This document shows positions 24,409 through 35,580 of a DNA stretch of 64,000 nt, in pieces; the first letter of the stretch is position 1; every line of letters begins with the position of its first letter. A model generated the notes under the pieces. It did no database searches. It was not told the origin of the DNA and worked only from the letters and a program-made list of their open reading frames with translations. Source of the DNA: Perkinsus olseni (Eukaryota; Perkinsozoa; Perkinsida; Perkinsidae). A program made the position numbers and the translations under genes. The DNA is taken from positions 59,648 through 123,647 of the forward strand of contig JABANP010000125.1 of the NCBI GenBank assembly GCA_013115135.1. Reading direction: 5' to 3'.

Positions 24409-26114
24409 ATGTCGTCGTCCACCACTGAAGGTGCTTCTCTTCCTGCCACTCCGATGTTTGCGGAGGTTCACGAGCCAACAACCTCGGTTCCCTTCGAGAA
24501 CAGAGTTGCTTGGACCATTCGCTTGAAGGACTACATTACCGTCGCCTTCTACAGGTAACCACCGCCTTCGAGCGGTGTTCTCCCACTACGCTTGAGCGCA
24601 CCTTTAGTGTTGCTGTTCAGATACCGCATATTGTGGGCTATTCTCATGGCCGTCGTTGCCGTTGCCTTCTCCTATGTCACCAATGGTGATGCTCTTGGAT
24701 GGCTGCAACACAACAGTAAGTGCAGGTCACTGTGGACTTATCGGTCGACGATTATCATCCCTCCCGCCTTCAGGTGTCGTCGCGCTGGTGTTTGCCGGTT
24801 TTGTCTTCCTCGTCCAACGTAACTTCTTCCCCCAACGCAACGTCTACTGCATCGACCATTGCGAGTTCAACCCACCCGACTCCTGGAGGATCTCCCGTGA
24901 ACAGATCATCAGGATCTTCTCGACCGATAAAAACTTCACCGCTGAGAGCCTCAACTTCATGCGCCGGCTCCTCGTCAACTCGGGCACCAGCGACCACACA
25001 GCCTTTCCTCCCAACATGGTAAAAACGCATATCAGCCTCGCCTGCTTCGTACGACGGTCACGTGTCAGATCAAGTCTCTCGAGGACGGAAAGAGGTGGAG
25101 TTCTACTTTGGCCGACTCCCGTTTCGAAGGCGAGACCACAATGAGTGGCGCCCTTCAAGGCCTTATGGACAAGACAGGCCTAACTGCTAAGGACATTGAT
25201 GTAGCCTATGACGAGTCCTTGGTAAAACGAAACTTTCTCGATGTCAGATCCTTATTGTCAACTGTTCTATGGTATCCCCCACCCCTTCACTTTGTGCCAT
25301 GCTTGTTCACAAGTTCGGTATGCGCAGCGACGTACTCACCTACAATCTATCAGGTCAGCACGCAGCCAGGCTATCGAGCTTGTGAGCACTTCTCGCAGGT
25401 ATGGGATGCAGCGCTAATGGCATATCCATCGACTTGGCCCAACGCCTCCTGCAGAACAGGAAGGATCTCAAGTGTGTCGTTGTTTCCACCGAGATCACCG
25501 CCCAGCAAGTTTACAACGGCAACGAGCGCGGCTTCCTCGTCCAGAACACACTCTTCCGTTGTGGTGCCACTGCTATCCTCCTCACCAACAAGCCCGATAC
25601 TCGTGCTAAGTATAAGCTACTCAATGTGGTCCGTGCTCAGCAGTCCAAGACTGAGAAGGACTACGGCTGCGTGTGGGAGGACCAGGATGAGGGCGGCCAC
25701 AGAGGAGTTTTCCTCGCTAAGAACATCGTCGATGTCGCCGGCAAGACTATCGCTGTCAACTTCAGACGTATGGGCCCTCACATCTTGCCAATCCCTGAGC
25801 TCATTAAAGCCCTTTTCAACAAGAAGTACGTTCCTGATTTCAAGAGAGGCATCAATCACTTCTGCATTCACGCCGGTGGCAGAGGCGTGCTAGATGGCGT
25901 CCAGAAGAGCCTCAAGCTCAGCGACCGGGACATTCTCCCGTCCAGACTGGATCTCTATCATATGGGAAACACCAGTAGCAGCTCCATCTGGTATGAGCTT
26001 GGTTTCATTGAGAGATCCGGAAACCTCCAGGCCGGTCACAGAATCCTGCAAGTCGCATTCGGCAGCGGTTTCAAGTGCAACTCTATGTGCTGGCTGTGCC
26101 TCCGTACTGAGTGA
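24409..26114 (+). CDS. 3-ketoacyl-CoA synthase (FAE1/KCS family), paralog A
   Basis: Six exons read cleanly: 24409-24554, 24621-24715, 24774-25018, 25069-25200, 25248-25353 and 25399-26114. Two membrane segments near the N-terminus ([24 protein letters not shown]) precede [15 protein letters not shown], the counterpart of the plant 'YLVDFACYKPP' block. The catalytic Cys lies in [17 protein letters not shown], split by the last intron. His is in [12 protein letters not shown] and Asn in [17 protein letters not shown], completing the Cys-His-Asn triad of very-long-chain condensing enzymes. The enzyme adds two carbons from malonyl-CoA to acyl-CoA at the ER. Plants use KCS where animals and fungi use ELO proteins. 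Intron positions are shared with paralogs B and C. Confidence 0.92.
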
Positions 26115-26640
26115 AGATGAGTGAATATTCTCCGTAGTGTTTTTCGATTGTTTTCGGGCGAATGAGCGGCGTGCACCTCACTCGTATATGTCTATCCTTG
26201 AACGAGGTCGTTCCTTATCTCAAACACCATTGCTCTGGATAGTTCAGAGGCAGAAAGTCATTCGACTGTTGTGTTTTGAGTACCTCAGGGCTATCGGGAA
26301 TACCATCAATATGATTTTGCCAACCGCTGGCAAGGCGCACACCTTCCTAGCATCCGAGGTGCTGTGGTGGTGGTACAAACAACCCCTGCGTGCGCGGGTC
26401 CTGTCAGTGGGGAAGGCCGCTTTTAAGTCCGAATGATCCTCCCGAGAGAATGTAACATGTTAGCGTTGTAACAAACCGTTTGATCGTCACAGTATATCGA
26501 TCTCTGCATAAAGCCCTCGATGAAATATGCAGGAGTCGGTGCCGGCTCTCGAGTGCAAACCCACACACACTAGTGACTATTCAACAACACTCGACTACTG
26601 AACAAGAGAAGCTTTCATGATGGTTCATAAGGCATGACAC
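26115..26640. other. Convergent intergenic region
   Basis: This lies between the synthase stop and the kinesin stop, so both 3' UTRs must be here. No other feature is seen. Confidence 0.5.
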
Positions 26641-29600
26641 TCATTGCCCCATACTCAACTCGCTGGCCGCGTTCAGGATGGTCTCCTTCGCGACTTCGTA
26701 CTTACGGATATCTTCCGCCGTGTCTGCGGTCTCCTTCTCTGCTCTCTCGAGTATCTACGGCGTCAGCGGGCCCGTCACCTCTCGAGTATTTACTCACCTC
26801 TTTTTTCATATCGTTCGAGAGGGCACTGACATCCACCTTTCGTCTAATACTCGCATACCATCTTTCGAAGTCCTTCTGAAGTCTCTTGCGGCCCTGTTCC
26901 ATCATGCGCTGAATGCGTTCGATGTCGCTCCGGACTGAGGGCACTCCCGTCCCCACCAGCAACCTTGTCGAACACTACCTCCGCGTAGCTTATCAGCACA
27001 CGCTTTATACACCGCCGTCTGCTTTTCAATCCCGCGTGTGCAAGATCGGATCTCCCCCTCGGACTCCACGGGAAGCTGCGACGAGTCCAAAAGGAGCGCG
27101 GATGAGCCAACCCACCTCCTCTCCCTCATGCCCCAACAGCACTGCGCGTTTCCGTATCTTATCGATGTTTTCCTTCTCCCTATTGACGATCGCCCTCGCA
27201 GCATTGGCCTCGTTACCTGCCTCAGACGCGGCCTTGCGACAGGCGAGCGGAAGAGCTGCTACCGAGAGCCTTGGCCTCCTCGCAGAGCTTCCGTAGCAGC
27301 TCCTTATTCTCTGACAAGGTCTCCGTTCGGCGGATGGACTTCCGGAAGACCTCGAAGCATCGCTGGCGATCTAGTAGTATCGTGGCTGCCGACTGTCCTG
27401 ATACCAACAGTCGTGGCCTCCGGTGGACTGATCTCTGTCCACACACCAGTGATGCCTTCAAGCCATTCGACACTGCCAATTGCTGCTTGTTGTGGTGTAA
27501 CCTCCCGAGCCCCACTCGAAGGGACAGCCGTGAGACCTGTCACTCCTATGTTCTTTCCTATCTCAAGTGCGAACCGATCTCACTGGACTGCGCACATCCG
27601 CCTTCCGACTTCAGTAGAGTCGAGTCACTGCTCTTGTTCAACATGCCCAACAACACCGCCAACTCCTGGTCCCGCTGAGCTACCTGACGAGCCGAGAGTG
27701 AAACCTCTCCGTCGTACAGGGAGCCACCACTTGCAGTCTAAGTTGCTGGACCTGATCATCCTCATCGCTACCCCTCGATCCTTGGACTGTGGCAATGACT
27801 GGAGCGTGGTCCGTAGACTTGCCCGTCACCATGTCCCGCAGGATGGAAAAGCACGCTTGAATCTGCAATGCTCCCCAATGCCAGTTCGCCTCTCTGTCGT
27901 CCCTACCTTCTTCATCGATCCACAAACGAGGTGGCCTCGGTGGAGCCTCCGTCCTTGACGAATGCGTCCACTAGTGACTTCAAGTGTGCCATGTCCTCTG
28001 AGGTGAGTACCTCCTCCTGAGGCCCTCAGACTCCCACAGTGCATCAACGCTATTGCAGCTATCACCTCTTCATCACCCTTCAGTACTCGGAGCTCCTCCT
28101 GCAGCTCGGCCACCTGCCGCTTCAGACGGCGAATCAATAGAGTTGAATCGATCTGTTATAGGTATTTTCCGGTACCAGGGATTAGAAGCTCACCTCCTCG
28201 TTCACTCGAGCATCATTCTTTGATCAACCCGACCCGCTGTGCGAAGCGGCAGGTACTGATAGCTACCCTAGGATGCCGTACTGCCCCGCGTAGTGCATCA
28301 CAACGGCTTACTCTCCTCGATAGACCGACCGTCCATTGACAGAGTTCCAATCATGCTAGTGCGGCAGTTGCCTCCCAGCGAGTCCCTACAGCAAATGGTC
28401 TGGCTTCTCTCACACTACCAGGCCTACCGCAGCACGCTGGTCATCATACTGTTCCGATAGGGTATGTGGCTACGCTTGCCCGTCGCCTTCTCATGCAGGC
28501 ACACGATGACCTGGGGATCTGTACCCTACCCTGAATTTCACAATAAACTTCACTACTTGCTCGAGGAAGTGCAGAGAGACGTTGATGTAGCGTGACTCAT
28601 TGGCGAGCTGTCCATCAACTTGTGTCTGACAACCTCCCCTCGCGAGCACCTTCACGATGGTTCTAGGACCTTTTTGATGCGCTCACTGCCGGCGAGGTCC
28701 ACCAGATGCAGTTTGCTCCGACGTACGGTGTCCGAACCTGAGCCTTGCATCCCGTCGGTCGGGTAACCTTCGAGCTGAACCTGGTATTGTCGCTTCGATC
28801 CAAATGATAAACATGCAGTGGCTTCGGGTAGATGAGTCGTTCATCGGAGTTTCGGCGACGACCCTGTTAGTGTCACCCTAAGAGCATCGTAGGCCACCGA
28901 TCGCCTCCGCTGTTGGTACTAGAAAGAGAAGGTTGAGTGCCTCCTCCTCGTTGGGAACTGTGTTCACGCTGAGTCCCCGGAGATGCAGTTGCCCGTCCTC
29001 ATCCTCTCGTAGGCTTACCGATTGGAAGGTTGTGCTGAAGAGCAGCCATTCCGACAACATCAGTGACGACCAGTACTCTACCAGTTCACTGACATCGTCC
29101 GATTCCCTATAGAGCAGATCGTACCCATTGTCGTTGTAGATCTCAAGGTAGGAGATGTACACCTCAGACAGCACAAGCATGGAAGCTACGGCGGAGAAAG
29201 CCGCGCTTGCTACTCTGTACTGCGCGTCACTGAGGCTCCCTATCCGTTCAAAAATGTAAGACACGGATCGGGGTATGATCCCTCGGTCAACATACCTATT
29301 TAACGGGACGGGAATAGTAATATCAGCGGCTCCTACAGTACCGCTCTGTCCCTCCAGTGATAGTGAAAGTCTTCCCCGACCCTGTCTGGCCGTAAGCGAA
29401 TATCGTCCCATTGATCCCCTTGAGGCACTCCTCTATTGTCGGCCTGCATGCAGCCACCCTCAACAGCACTGCCCCTTTCTCCATCATACTACCGGGCCAC
29501 GACCTCGAAGATATCATCCTGCCGAGCTGCCATCCCAAAGACTTTGTCGCATTTGAACTGGTACCGGTTCCGTGAGTTATTTATGTAATCCTGAAAGCAC

Positions 29601-29740
29601 CTCCTCGCGACGTGAGCGAGGCTGCCCGTCTGCGGCACATCACCTCAATGCCCTCTCTCATCATCACCAGGTCCGACGGTAATATTGATCTGAGACGGAG
29701 TAGACCTATTCAGGCGGAATTTAAGTTGAGCGAGGGTTGT
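26641..29740 (-). CDS. Kinesin-9-like motor protein
   Basis: The motor exons read in order: [31 protein letters not shown] (P-loop, near 29400), [39 protein letters not shown] joined by a 42-nt intron to [13 protein letters not shown] and STRSHCMF (switch I region), [13 protein letters not shown] (switch II), [27 protein letters not shown] and [14 protein letters not shown] neck and stalk follow ([17 protein letters not shown] near 28120) with further coiled coil, ending SELSMGQ at the stop at 26641. The YLEIYN.NGYDLL form and the early coiled coil fit the KIF6/KIF9 family, which is tied to motile cilia in other species. The first exon and several stalk exons were not fixed. Confidence 0.8.
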
Positions 29741-29744
29741 ACCG

Positions 29745-30756
29745 TATTTTCTTCAATCGATGGGTGAATTCTACTAGTTGCATTAGCGGTCGGTCTGCAA
29801 CGCAGGTAAACCTTTATGTTGGCGTCTGCTGCCGCTACAGCCATAACACGGGGAATCGGAAGGGCCAGAGGTCAAGTCCTGAACCTCGGAACAGGATCAC
29901 CCAGAAGCAGTCGTGAGGAACTGCAATCGTAGTTCGTCTGAATATTGGCATCACCCTTGCCCCCGGTTCAATAAACGAGGAACCGCACGGTCCTGGAATC
30001 GTTCACGAGTGTCGATTTTGAAAAACGGTTCGAATAGTGTGCGAAAGAAATGATTCCAAAAACGATCACGCTCCCGTTGATTTGGCATGATTCTGAGAAG
30101 AGATGCTAGGAATGCGTCATGAGACGAGGAGAGAAAACACATCCTGAGCAGCGAGGATCCTCTGTGGAAGTCAGTGGCGTGGTCTGGGCGGCATACTGTG
30201 GTTCATTGCTCCCATGAATAGCTCACACAACTCTAGGTAATGAGTCATAGAAGATTATCACACGAAACAAGCTATTGCGCATCTTCATGCCGCCTTTATC
30301 TCGTCCATAAGGCCGTCAACCGTCTCGTCCACAGTAAGCCGGTTATCATCATGACTCAGCTGACGTGCCACTAACTTAGCATAGACACCTGATGGGAACC
30401 TTCACATCGAACACTATCCAAATCAGAATCCATGAAGTGAGGAAATCGCCTTGGCGTGTCATCGTTTGCTGTGTGTGTGAGTTCACAGTCCAACGCCGGC
30501 TCCGGCTTGGTTGGACCCTTGCGTATTGGCAGTGTTGATGTGCTTGTCGGTTGTAGTATAATGCTGATTAACCGTTGCATCAACTGCCACGAAGGCTGCT
30601 ATCACGGAAGGCACCCAACGGTCGATTATCATAAAGCGCAAGAACATCATCTGCGCGGGGAACGCTATCGTGCTGTGAACGCCCTTCACGGATACACCCT
30701 CTCCCGTTAATGGTGAACAGCCGTGGATCGGTGAAGGAGAAAGTGATGATGATGAT
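29745..30756. other. Intergenic region
   Basis: About 1 kb with no convincing gene. A stretch of some 30 bases near 30388 (CACCTGATGGGAA...) is nearly repeated at 31094 inside an intron of the ABC gene. The region probably holds the kinesin promoter and the ABC 3' UTR. Confidence 0.4.
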
Positions 30757-33525
30757 CTAGATGCAGAGAGCCTCACCATGCTGTTGAACAAGTTCGTCGT
30801 GCCTGCCCTTCTCGACGATACTCCCCTCACTAATAACAGCTATCATATCCGCGTTCTTCACGGTACTCAGCCGATGGGCTACCAAGATAATTGTGCACCC
30901 TCCAGTGGACATCAACCTGAGGATACCAATCTTCCGAGGACATCGGTAGGGCTGTGCACGCATGATCAATCTAGCAGGAGGCCAAGTATCCGCCTTACGT
31001 GTCTAGTGCAGCTTGGACCAAGGCCTCATTCTCGGTGTCAAGGGCGCTGGTTGCCTCGTCGAGTAAGAGTACACGAGGGCGTCGGAGGAAACACCTGATG
31101 GGAATCTTCTCATCGAACCACGCTCATCACGAAAAAACAGACATTTTACCGGCGAATCGGGAAGACCAAGCATTCGACCGTCCGCCGCACTACACCTTCA
31201 CCACGAGACGTTTCTTCCATTGTTCCCTGTGCTCACCGGGCAATGGCAATCCGCTGTTTCTGCCCTCCCGACAGCCTAACGCCTCTCTCCCCCACTCGAG
31301 TCTCATACCCCTCATCCATGTCCTCAATGAACTGATGGGCATTCGCCATACGAGCTGCCGACACAACTTCTTCCATACTACCTGACCGTGAGTATGCGTA
31401 CACCAACTCGAACCGGTGTGATAACTACATTCTCTGCCCAGCCCGTAAATCAAATTCTTATAAACCGAAGTAGAGAAAAGCTGTGTATCCTGGGCCACGA
31501 GGCCAATCTTGGACCTGATACCACTCCTTCACCAACTGCAGCAGTTCTGTGGATTCATTTCACCTCAAACTAGCCGGTTTATACTGTCTATAATCAATTC
31601 CATCCATGAGTATCCTGCCCTCTGTTGGGTCGTAAAAACGCAGAAGTAGATGTACCAAGGTACTCTTGCCGCCACCGGACTTGCCAACCAGGGCTGTCAC
31701 GGTCGACGGCCGCATCTCCAGATCCACTGATTTGAGTACCGTCTTGTCAGGCCGAGAGGAGTAGCAAAAAGTCAAATTATCAATTTTAATGTCACCCACG
31801 ATGTCGTCAACCTCCTGCCCCTCGTTGGGATCGATCCCGGGACGTTTGTCCATCAGATTGAAGACTCTCTCCGCTGCACTAGCTGCCCTTATTAAATCAT
31901 TAACGACGTCGCTGAGAGCGTTGAATGCCCCATTCATCATATTCCAATACAACTGGAATGCCACCAGCGTCCCCAAGGTCACATCATTTCTGTTGAAGAT
32001 CGCGCTTCCGCCGTACCACAGTATCAGGACGGTCGTTCCCAAGTCGATATAATTAGCGTAACCGTAGACCCCTGCCCCAACAACAGCGCTCCTCACGCCC
32101 GCTCGAAGCCCTACATCAACCGCCTCGTTATAGTTGGCTATTTCAGTTTTCTCAGCACCGAAGGCCCTCACCGTTCTGATGTTGCTGAAGCTCTCGGTTG
32201 CTACCGAGTTAGCGTCGCCCATGGCCTGGTATATGGTCGAATACACTTGTCGCGACCAGTGGGCGTACAGGCGATAGGCATAGGAAATGGGGATCATCGA
32301 AGTCGCGGCCAGGACTCCCAAACGCCAGTTCGTAATGAAACACATTATTGCTCCGCCGAGGAGTAGGACCGCATTGGCCACCAGATTGTTGAGGATGGTC
32401 CGGCAAGGGTTTGTCATCGCAGCGGCATCGTTCGTGAGCCTTGAAGTGAGGTTACCGGTATGTGTGGCGTCGAAGAAGGAAATATCCTGCCCTATCACGG
32501 AGGTGTATAATTTTCGACACACGGTAGCCCTTATTCGCCTGGCCACTAAATTCAGAGTGAGGCTTTGTACTGCTGCGAGGAGGCCTTGGAAGAGGTTTAC
32601 ACACAAGTAGACGTAGACGGTCCTCGTGAAGAGCTGCCGGTCCCACCTGATGATAGAATCAAAGATCTTCCCCTGAAGGTTGGGAGCTGCCAATACTGTC
32701 GCCTGACATGCCAGCATACACAACATAGCGGCAAGGAGGGTCGGCCAGAACTCCAGTGCTAGGTGGATAGACCGGCAGAAGAACTGTCCTAGACTGAAGC
32801 CACCACTAGCGGTAGTATCAACAGCAGCAGCTGGGGGCCTCTCACGGCGGTGACGAGCATGGCATCTCAGACATACGTCGAAATCACAAGTCTTGCACCG
32901 GTAGCCGTCGTCTTCAATGCGCTCCATGCACACATCGCAAGAATGGCACTTCATCTCAGTCATGAAGAACACCGGATGGAGATGGACCCCCGCGAGGAGC
33001 TCCCCAGGATCGGAGCATTCGCCATCAAAAATGTCCTTCCCGAGGAAGTACTCAATATTAGACCAGAAAATGATGGAGCACAGCAAGACAACATCAATAG
33101 GGGATTCGAAGCGTTCCAACTGGACGGCCTCGACGCCCGTCATCACAGCTGATATGGTTTGGACGACGAATGCCGCCGCTAGCACGGCGTTGACGATCTT
33201 GCCGGTCTGTCTTTTTCTCCGCAGCGACGGCTCTCAGCCTATCGCGTTCAATCGACAGGTCCCCGCTTCCAGTGAGGGGCAGCAGCAGTTGATCATCTTC
33301 GAACCTCCTCAACTTCTCCACTCGCCTCTTCCACACACTGTAGGCCGCCAGGAAAGCTAGAGGTGTCAGAATGACTCGGCTGATACACAAGCACACAAGA
33401 GTTCGGGCGGGGAGAAGGTTGTTGGACTTTAGATGAGTCGTTACGGCTATGTCCACCGAGTAGATGGTAATGAGGAGACACCAGAGACCTCTGGTAGAGA
33501 ACGCCGACAGGAGGCACCACGCCAT
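30757..33525 (-). CDS. ABC half-transporter (ABCB/TAP-like) with an internal ZZ-type zinc finger
   Basis: From the ATG at 33525 several N-terminal membrane helices are followed (about residues 180-225) by [17 protein letters not shown], then [16 protein letters not shown], a ZZ-type finger with Cys pairs and a final His. The ABC membrane domain comes next ([20 protein letters not shown] region). The nucleotide domain has Walker A in [20 protein letters not shown], a Q-loop in [12 protein letters not shown], the signature [14 protein letters not shown], Walker [13 protein letters not shown] and the H-loop [14 protein letters not shown]. The stop is at 30757. Introns include 33217-33256 (40 nt) and one of 49 nt after YKPASLR. 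The ATPase motifs are complete. One membrane and one nucleotide domain imply dimer formation. The finger is outside the usual family layout. Confidence 0.85.
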
Positions 33526-33703
33526 TAAAGGAAGCTCTTTTCAGCTTCATGCTTGACTCGGACTCCGTACAACTCAACCCTGTAGGAAGATACTTCAGCT
33601 AGTTATAAAATTAAATAATCGGAAACACATCTCAATACGGCTTAAGGGTCGTGCAATAACAAATCTTGAGTTGGCATCCTCGCTGAGGACACGCCCCGCC
33701 GTC

Positions 33704-34366
33704 TCATATGGATGCTCGGGTAAGGCCTCTATCGACTTCCGTCGAAGATGACGACACCAAAGCCTGCTCTCGATGCACAGGGCATTTAGTCACGGCAGTG
33801 TCAACCTCGTCAGCCCTCGCCTCGGTGAACGGTCCGTAGACGACCATGAATTTGCTGAGCCCTTTTATGTAGGGCTTGACGAACTCCTCCTTGGGTAGAT
33901 TGAACTCCTCACAGGCCTGCAGTTGCAGTCGAAGCCATCGGTTCCGCTGCTGCACTGTGAAGCCGTCACCAACGTAACCAGCCTCTTTAGGCGCCTCGCC
34001 ACGCAAAGGACAGTGTTGGGATTTCTTATGCATTTTATTGACGTGTCGCGTGCCACCCATTCGCCTGTAGGAGTCATCAACCCCACACGCCGAGTAAAAC
34101 CACGCGGCAAATCTGAGGTGGTGCGGCTCCGTCTTATCTTCGTAGAGACAGCCCAGGATGGGGTCCTCGAAGGAGAGTTCATAGAAACGTTTAACGACTC
34201 CTTCGAAGGCTTCCTTACCGCCAGCAACCTCTACTAAATTTGAAGGGAACAGAAACTTGGTCATTCGAGTGAGGGAGAATAGGAACTGAAAAATAATGTC
34301 TCCTTCATCGGCCCACGCGAGTGCTTCAAAGGCTCTAATCGTCAGAGAGGCCCTCACACAAGCCAC
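33704..34366 (-). CDS. Truncated (2/2) haemoglobin-like protein
   Basis: A single exon of 220 codons. After about 40 residues it reads VEVAGGKEAFEGVVKRFYEL, DPILGCLYED, HHLRFAAWFYSACG, then a region with His (TRHVNKMHKK), VQQRNRWLRLQLQAC and a C-terminal helix with MVVYGPF. The order GG..AFE.VV.RFYE, DP.L..LY, and .QR.RW matches truncated haemoglobins, closest in pattern to the group II (GlbO) type. The proximal His is probably the one in the RHV/MHK region; I cannot fix it. There is an insertion of some 20 residues before VQQRNRW and extensions at both ends. Such proteins bind O2 or NO. The start could instead be the Met at 34264. Confidence 0.75.
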   Translation of the reverse strand: MACVRASLTIRAFEALAWADEGDIIFQFLFSLTRMTKFLFPSNLVEVAGGKEAFEGVVKRFYELSFEDPILGCLYEDKTEPHHLRFAAWFYSACGVDDSYRRMGGTRHVNKMHKKSQHCPLRGEAPKEAGYVGDGFTVQQRNRWLRLQLQACEEFNLPKEEFVKPYIKGLSKFMVVYGPFTEARADEVDTAVTKCPVHREQALVSSSSTEVDRGLTRASI

Positions 34367-35580
34367 ATTGGGTATCTAACGCAGTGTTATCCAACTCAGA
34401 CAGATCAACTCGGGCAGCGATAAAGTCGGGCGTTTTTTTCTCAGGCACTTTCTACTCGGTCACCACAATTCGGGCAATGTTAGCTCGAGGACTTTTGGCT
34501 AGTTTTCACAGGCAAGTCCAAACTCGTACAATGTAACGGAAAACTCTCATGCAGTGCAATCCCATGCAGTTCTAGCTCGGGCAGTTCATAATTATCAACC
34601 CGATTTTACTGATTGTTGTTTCGCGATCCGTTCACATAAATTATTGAGTTTATGGTATGAGCCTTTCAGAGCCTCTCATTCAAAAGTGACCGAGATAAAA
34701 CTGCATGAGCCCTCTGGGCCATAGGGTACGGCGACCGCTGACGGGAGTTGGGTGCACCAGTTTTCCCCATCTGAATTGGCCCCGCTTCGCCGATAGTCTC
34801 CGCCCCACTCCCAACTTCCTGAAATTGACGGGCTGGTCAGTTAACTTTGGCGTAACCTATTCCAGAACCGATTCTCAGAATTTCTTCGCATACTCTGTTC
34901 GATGACTCTCTTCTGAAATGTTTCGGAAGGAGTTCCGGAGGTGATTCACGCCTTGGACGCATGTACCTATTGCCCGAGTTCATCACTGCCAAGATTCACA
35001 CTGTACGAGTTGGAATACACCCATCTGAGGCCTCTAGCCGTCCAGGTCCGTCCGACGGCAACCAACGTCAACTGCCAACACGTCCGTCGGGATTAGTCCC
35101 ATCGACCACTTCATTCACGGCCGATGACTTCAGCCACTGAACTATTGCTGCACGGGAAACTAGCGCCATGACCAGACTCATACCGCCGAGTGCACAACTA
35201 ATAGTCTCTTACGCTGAACCTGCTCCAGAAGATCGAAACAAGCAATTCAGGCTGCTGCATTAAGCAACTGAGTCTCAGTTAAGCCTGGCGGCTGGAGCAT
35301 CATGTACTTGCACGCCAAAAGCCGCTGCAAGTAATTTCTTGGCGCACATTCTCACGCGCCACAAAAACCGTCAAACAGGTCAGGCGCGCCCATACCAACT
35401 CTTACTTGGGAAATGTGCGTGCGTGCAGAGGGGCATGCGTGCATGAGCGTACGTTCAATCGTGGTCATCGTACTCTCTTCACCACCTGTCGTTGACCGGT
35501 GGTCGTACAGAGACTGCGGTCTTAGCGTGTATCGGATGCAACCAGTAGGTTAGCCCCTTTTACCTCGTAGCAAGACAGAG
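34367..35580. other. Intergenic, with degenerate TCGGGCA repeats
   Basis: At about 34400-34590 variants of an 8- to 11-base motif (ACTCGGGCAG, AAGTCGGGCG, ATTCGGGCAA, CTCGGGCAGT) recur every 20 to 30 bases. The remaining 1 kb has no recognised gene. Confidence 0.5.

Noticed and set aside
30388..31120. Near-repeat CACCTGATGGGAA... at two places as a mobile element
   Set aside because: Only about 30 bases match and no ends or wider similarity are visible.
33200..33260. Apparent +1 frameshift in the ABC transporter N-terminus
   Set aside because: A 40-nt GT-AG intron at 33217-33256 explains it.
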